From Salipaludibacillus daqingensis (GTDB taxonomy: Bacteria > Bacillota > Bacilli > Bacillales > Salisediminibacteriaceae): a DNA stretch of 64,000 bases. The notes below the pieces were generated by a model, which was not told the DNA's origin, did not search any database, and was given only the letters and a program-made list of their open reading frames with translations. Positions 61,924-64,000 of this stretch are shown here, in pieces. A program made the position numbers and the translations under genes. Positions within the stretch are counted from its first letter, which is position 1, and each line of letters opens with the position of its first letter. The DNA lies in NCBI RefSeq assembly GCF_029891575.1, contig NZ_JARZHF010000002.1, positions 372,001 through 436,000 on the forward strand, written 5' to 3'.

Positions 61924-63300
61924 ATGAATAATGACCAACAAAGTAATCCACTAAGCCGAAAAGATAAAAATAATTTAACACTACTCTTATGTATTATCCT
62001 TACATTTACAGTGATGAACGGAACAATGTTTAACGTAGCTATACCTGATATCGCTGAAGAGTTTCATTTACTTCCTTCCCAAGTAAGCTGGGTCATGACA
62101 GGATATATCCTTGTTTTCGCTATCGGTTCTTTGATGTACGGTAAGTTAGCCGACATTTTCCCAATCAAAACATTACTCACAATTGGTATTATCCTTTTTG
62201 CGTCAGGAGCAACGTTAGGTTTGTTTTCACCAAACTATGCCGTCTTATTAACCGCTAGAGTTCTTCAAGCAATGGGTGGTGCTACCATTCCAGCTTTAGC
62301 ATTTATCATTCCTGCACGGTTCATGCCTGAGGACAGAGCTAGAGTTTTTGGCATTGTTTCAGCGACGGTTGCCTTTGCTTCAGGTTTAGGTCCGATAACA
62401 GGAGGCCTTGTTGGTGGAGCATTTAACTGGCGATACTTATTTGTCCTGTCAATCTTATCACTCATCGCAATCCCTTTTTTACGAAAGTGGTTACCTGATG
62501 AAAAGAGGAAAGAAGGAACAGTTGATGTTTTAGGTGCCGTTTCCATCGCTGCTACCATAGCTGGCTTATTAATATTTATTACATCATTTAACGTTTTTGG
62601 ACTCGTCGGCGGCTCGATCGCTTTCCTAATTTTTATCTGGAGGGTTAAAACGTTTCACTCTCCATTTATCGAACCATCTATGTTAAAAAATAGATACTAC
62701 ACGACAACAATATTAACTAGTTTTTTAGGTACGAGTGCCATGTTCGGAATGATTTTTATTGTACCAATTATGGCAAGAACAATTTATGATTTAAATACGA
62801 TTGAAATCGGATTACTCCTTTTTCCCGGTGCGATGGCTGCTGGATTAATAGGACAATACGGTGGCACTTTAGTTCAGAGAAATGGTAGTTACCCTGTATT
62901 GAGAAGTGCCTTTCTTATGGTCATTCTAGGAAGTTTACTTATTTCAACTTTTATTGGGTTCCCCCCTTATCTGATTGCTTTTTGTATCATTGTTCAATAT
63001 ATGGCTTTCCCACTTATTCAAAGTTCCACAGCCAATCTATTAACAGAACTTGTCCCCGCTGAGCGAACGGGTGTAGGAATAGGACTATTTAATTTAATGA
63101 ATTTTCTTTCTGGAGCCATTTCTAGTGCTGTATTTGGGTCATTATTAGATATGGATCATATTCGATTTCAAATGAACCCACTCGCATCAAATGGAGAATT
63201 TGCGATTTACTCCAACTTATTTATTGGACTTACAATTATCGCCATTATTGCTGTAACGATCTTTACCATCGTATTTCGAAAAAATCCTTATGCTCATTGA
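61924..63300 (+). CDS. MFS drug transporter (DHA family)
   Basis: 458 residues from ATG 61924 (SD AGAGAGG); the upstream frame from 61825 has no SD. About 12-14 membrane segments. Motif A GKLADIFPIKTLLTIG (segments 2-3), the DHA-type motif C GPITGGLVGGAFNWR in segment 5 and RVLQAMGGATIPALAFIIPA in segment 4 place it in the drug:H+ antiporter class. A dozen-residue polar N-terminus precedes the first segment. Divergent from the FMN reductase, with its own terminator. The substrate is unknown. Confidence 0.9.
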   Translation: MNNDQQSNPLSRKDKNNLTLLLCIILTFTVMNGTMFNVAIPDIAEEFHLLPSQVSWVMTGYILVFAIGSLMYGKLADIFPIKTLLTIGIILFASGATLGLFSPNYAVLLTARVLQAMGGATIPALAFIIPARFMPEDRARVFGIVSATVAFASGLGPITGGLVGGAFNWRYLFVLSILSLIAIPFLRKWLPDEKRKEGTVDVLGAVSIAATIAGLLIFITSFNVFGLVGGSIAFLIFIWRVKTFHSPFIEPSMLKNRYYTTTILTSFLGTSAMFGMIFIVPIMARTIYDLNTIEIGLLLFPGAMAAGLIGQYGGTLVQRNGSYPVLRSAFLMVILGSLLISTFIGFPPYLIAFCIIVQYMAFPLIQSSTANLLTELVPAERTGVGIGLFNLMNFLSGAISSAVFGSLLDMDHIRFQMNPLASNGEFAIYSNLFIGLTIIAIIAVTIFTIVFRKNPYAH

Positions 63301-63318
63301 TCCAAAATCAATAGGAAA

Positions 63319-63345
63319 AAGCAGTCTGATAACTACAGACTGCTT
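63319..63345. terminator. Terminator of the MFS gene
   Basis: AAGCAGTCTG (63319-63328) pairs with CAGACTGCTT (63336-63345), extended by AGGAA/CCT flanks. Confidence 0.75.
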
Positions 63346-63383
63346 CCTATTCAAATAACTGGTAGAAATCTCTCCAATCTCCG

Positions 63384-63632
63384 TTAAATGGACTGGTCGA
63401 ATCTTTCACCTTTTCCTGTTATTACTTTTTCATGTATTTTTCCTGCTTTTAAAAGCCTTTGCTTTAGCTTATTTCTTTCAAAATAATTCGCTTTCTTTGA
63501 GCGTTCTTTCAATGCATCAAAAAATTCTACTCGCTCCGAAGGTGAAGGCCCTTGAATCATTGGCTTTTTTTCCGTTTGCCGCTGACCATAAACCATCATT
63601 TGCTCATCTTTTACTGGCGGAATATATCCCAT
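63384..63632 (-). CDS. Hypothetical basic protein
   Basis: 82 residues behind AAAGAGGTGATCAT. MGYIPPVKDEQMMVYGQRQT begins the protein; a helical, Lys/Arg-rich middle follows (VEFFDALKERSKKANYFERN). No signal or membrane segment. The family is not recognised, though the MGYIPPVK-type opening recurs in small Bacillaceae proteins. It lies 63 bp downstream of another small gene on the same strand and may share its transcript. Confidence 0.65.
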   Translation of the reverse strand: MGYIPPVKDEQMMVYGQRQTEKKPMIQGPSPSERVEFFDALKERSKKANYFERNKLKQRLLKAGKIHEKVITGKGERFDQSI

Positions 63633-63695
63633 ATGATCACCTCTTTATTACCTTATACCCTCATATCATTTTTTATAATCTTGTAAGAAAGAATT

Positions 63696-63854
63696 TTAAT
63701 AAGTTTTAAAACGAGACCTCATTCGATTTCCGCCACATGAACAATGACCTTTTTTTCGAGTTGGTTTATATGTCATCATTCCTGAAGAATACATTCGTTT
63801 CCTTCCACTATTATCAACCCTGCTTTTTTTACTGTTCACCATTTTTTTATCCAT
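63696..63854 (-). CDS. Small basic Cys-containing protein
   Basis: 52 residues from ATG 63854, seven bases after AAGGAG (ATG 63857 also possible). MDKKMVNSKKSRVDNSGRKR begins it, and the tail has GHCSCGGNRMRSR. The longer frame upstream to 63965 precedes the SD. Basic, with a CxC motif that might bind metal. Function unknown. The region 63855-64000 is the window edge without other features. Confidence 0.6.
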   Translation of the reverse strand: MDKKMVNSKKSRVDNSGRKRMYSSGMMTYKPTRKKGHCSCGGNRMRSRFKTY

Positions 63855-64000
63855 CATCTCACTCCTTTTCTTCATCCATAACAGAATATGAAACATAAAA
63901 AAAAAGTGCAATGATCGATTTATTATATAGGGACTGTTGTAAATTTTTAATCCCTTCTCTTTCATTCACCAAAGCCTACCAGACTTTATTAATCCTTTTT

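Overview
The window is low-GC, densely packed, mostly operonic DNA from a spore-forming member of the Bacillaceae. The signs are AGGAGG-type ribosome binding sites, many TTG and GTG starts, spore and cell-wall genes (a LysM/GH18 SleL-like hydrolase, a YkuD L,D-transpeptidase, a CwlO-like NlpC/P60 enzyme), and orthologues of B. subtilis yqgC, yisL, yitV, ylmB, yesL and gltAB. Very acidic secreted binding proteins would suit an alkaliphilic or halotolerant relative, but that is inference. I see no rRNA, tRNA, CRISPR array or prophage. Many starts have been moved to the best Shine-Dalgarno (SD)-supported codon.

Layout. 1-8.4 kb: a 21-bp tandem repeat, a diacetyl reductase-type SDR, a methyltransferase, a truncated ydbC remnant, a baeRF-type protein, an ABC-2 exporter with a divergent TetR regulator, and glycerate kinase. 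8.4-13.7 kb: a decayed rsbQ/GGDEF locus, then a five-gene thiamine (HMP) salvage operon (ylmB-tenA-thiZ-thiX-thiY) behind a TPP riboswitch and terminator. 14-19 kb: small membrane proteins, a His/Tyr/Gly-rich coat-like protein, an alcohol dehydrogenase, a thiamine-binding YqgV-like protein and a TauE transporter. 19-25.7 kb: glutamate synthase gltB-gltD with a TnrA-like box, flanked by two further 21-bp repeat tracts. 25.7-34 kb: yqgC, an unexplained structured element, a membrane-anchored alpha/beta hydrolase and three cell-wall or polysaccharide enzymes. 34-42 kb: a P-loop protein, trhO, uvsE, yisL, rarD, small membrane proteins and a nitrilase-family hydrolase. 42-44.5 kb: a polar amino-acid ABC operon with an intercistronic hairpin.

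44.6-54 kb: hydrolases, an NAD-dependent reductase, yesL, and the most notable gene: a peroxiredoxin whose only interruption is a UGA at the peroxidatic cysteine codon, followed 17 nt later by a stem-loop that fits the bacterial SECIS rules. Then come lrgAB, a BH0509-type small protein, and a radical SAM/SPASM gene with an FNR-type palindrome upstream. 54-64 kb: a MITE-like element with terminal inverted repeats and a candidate 9-bp target duplication, two cold-shock genes, a phosphonate-type ABC operon (phnCED), a second radical SAM/SPASM paralogue, a GntR/UTRA regulator, an FMN reductase, an MFS exporter and two small hypothetical proteins.

The best candidate for something new is the putative selenocysteine peroxiredoxin. 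Other points worth following are the three unrelated-sequence tandem repeats that all keep exactly a 21-bp period, the MITE-like element, and a structured region at 26.24-26.34 kb.
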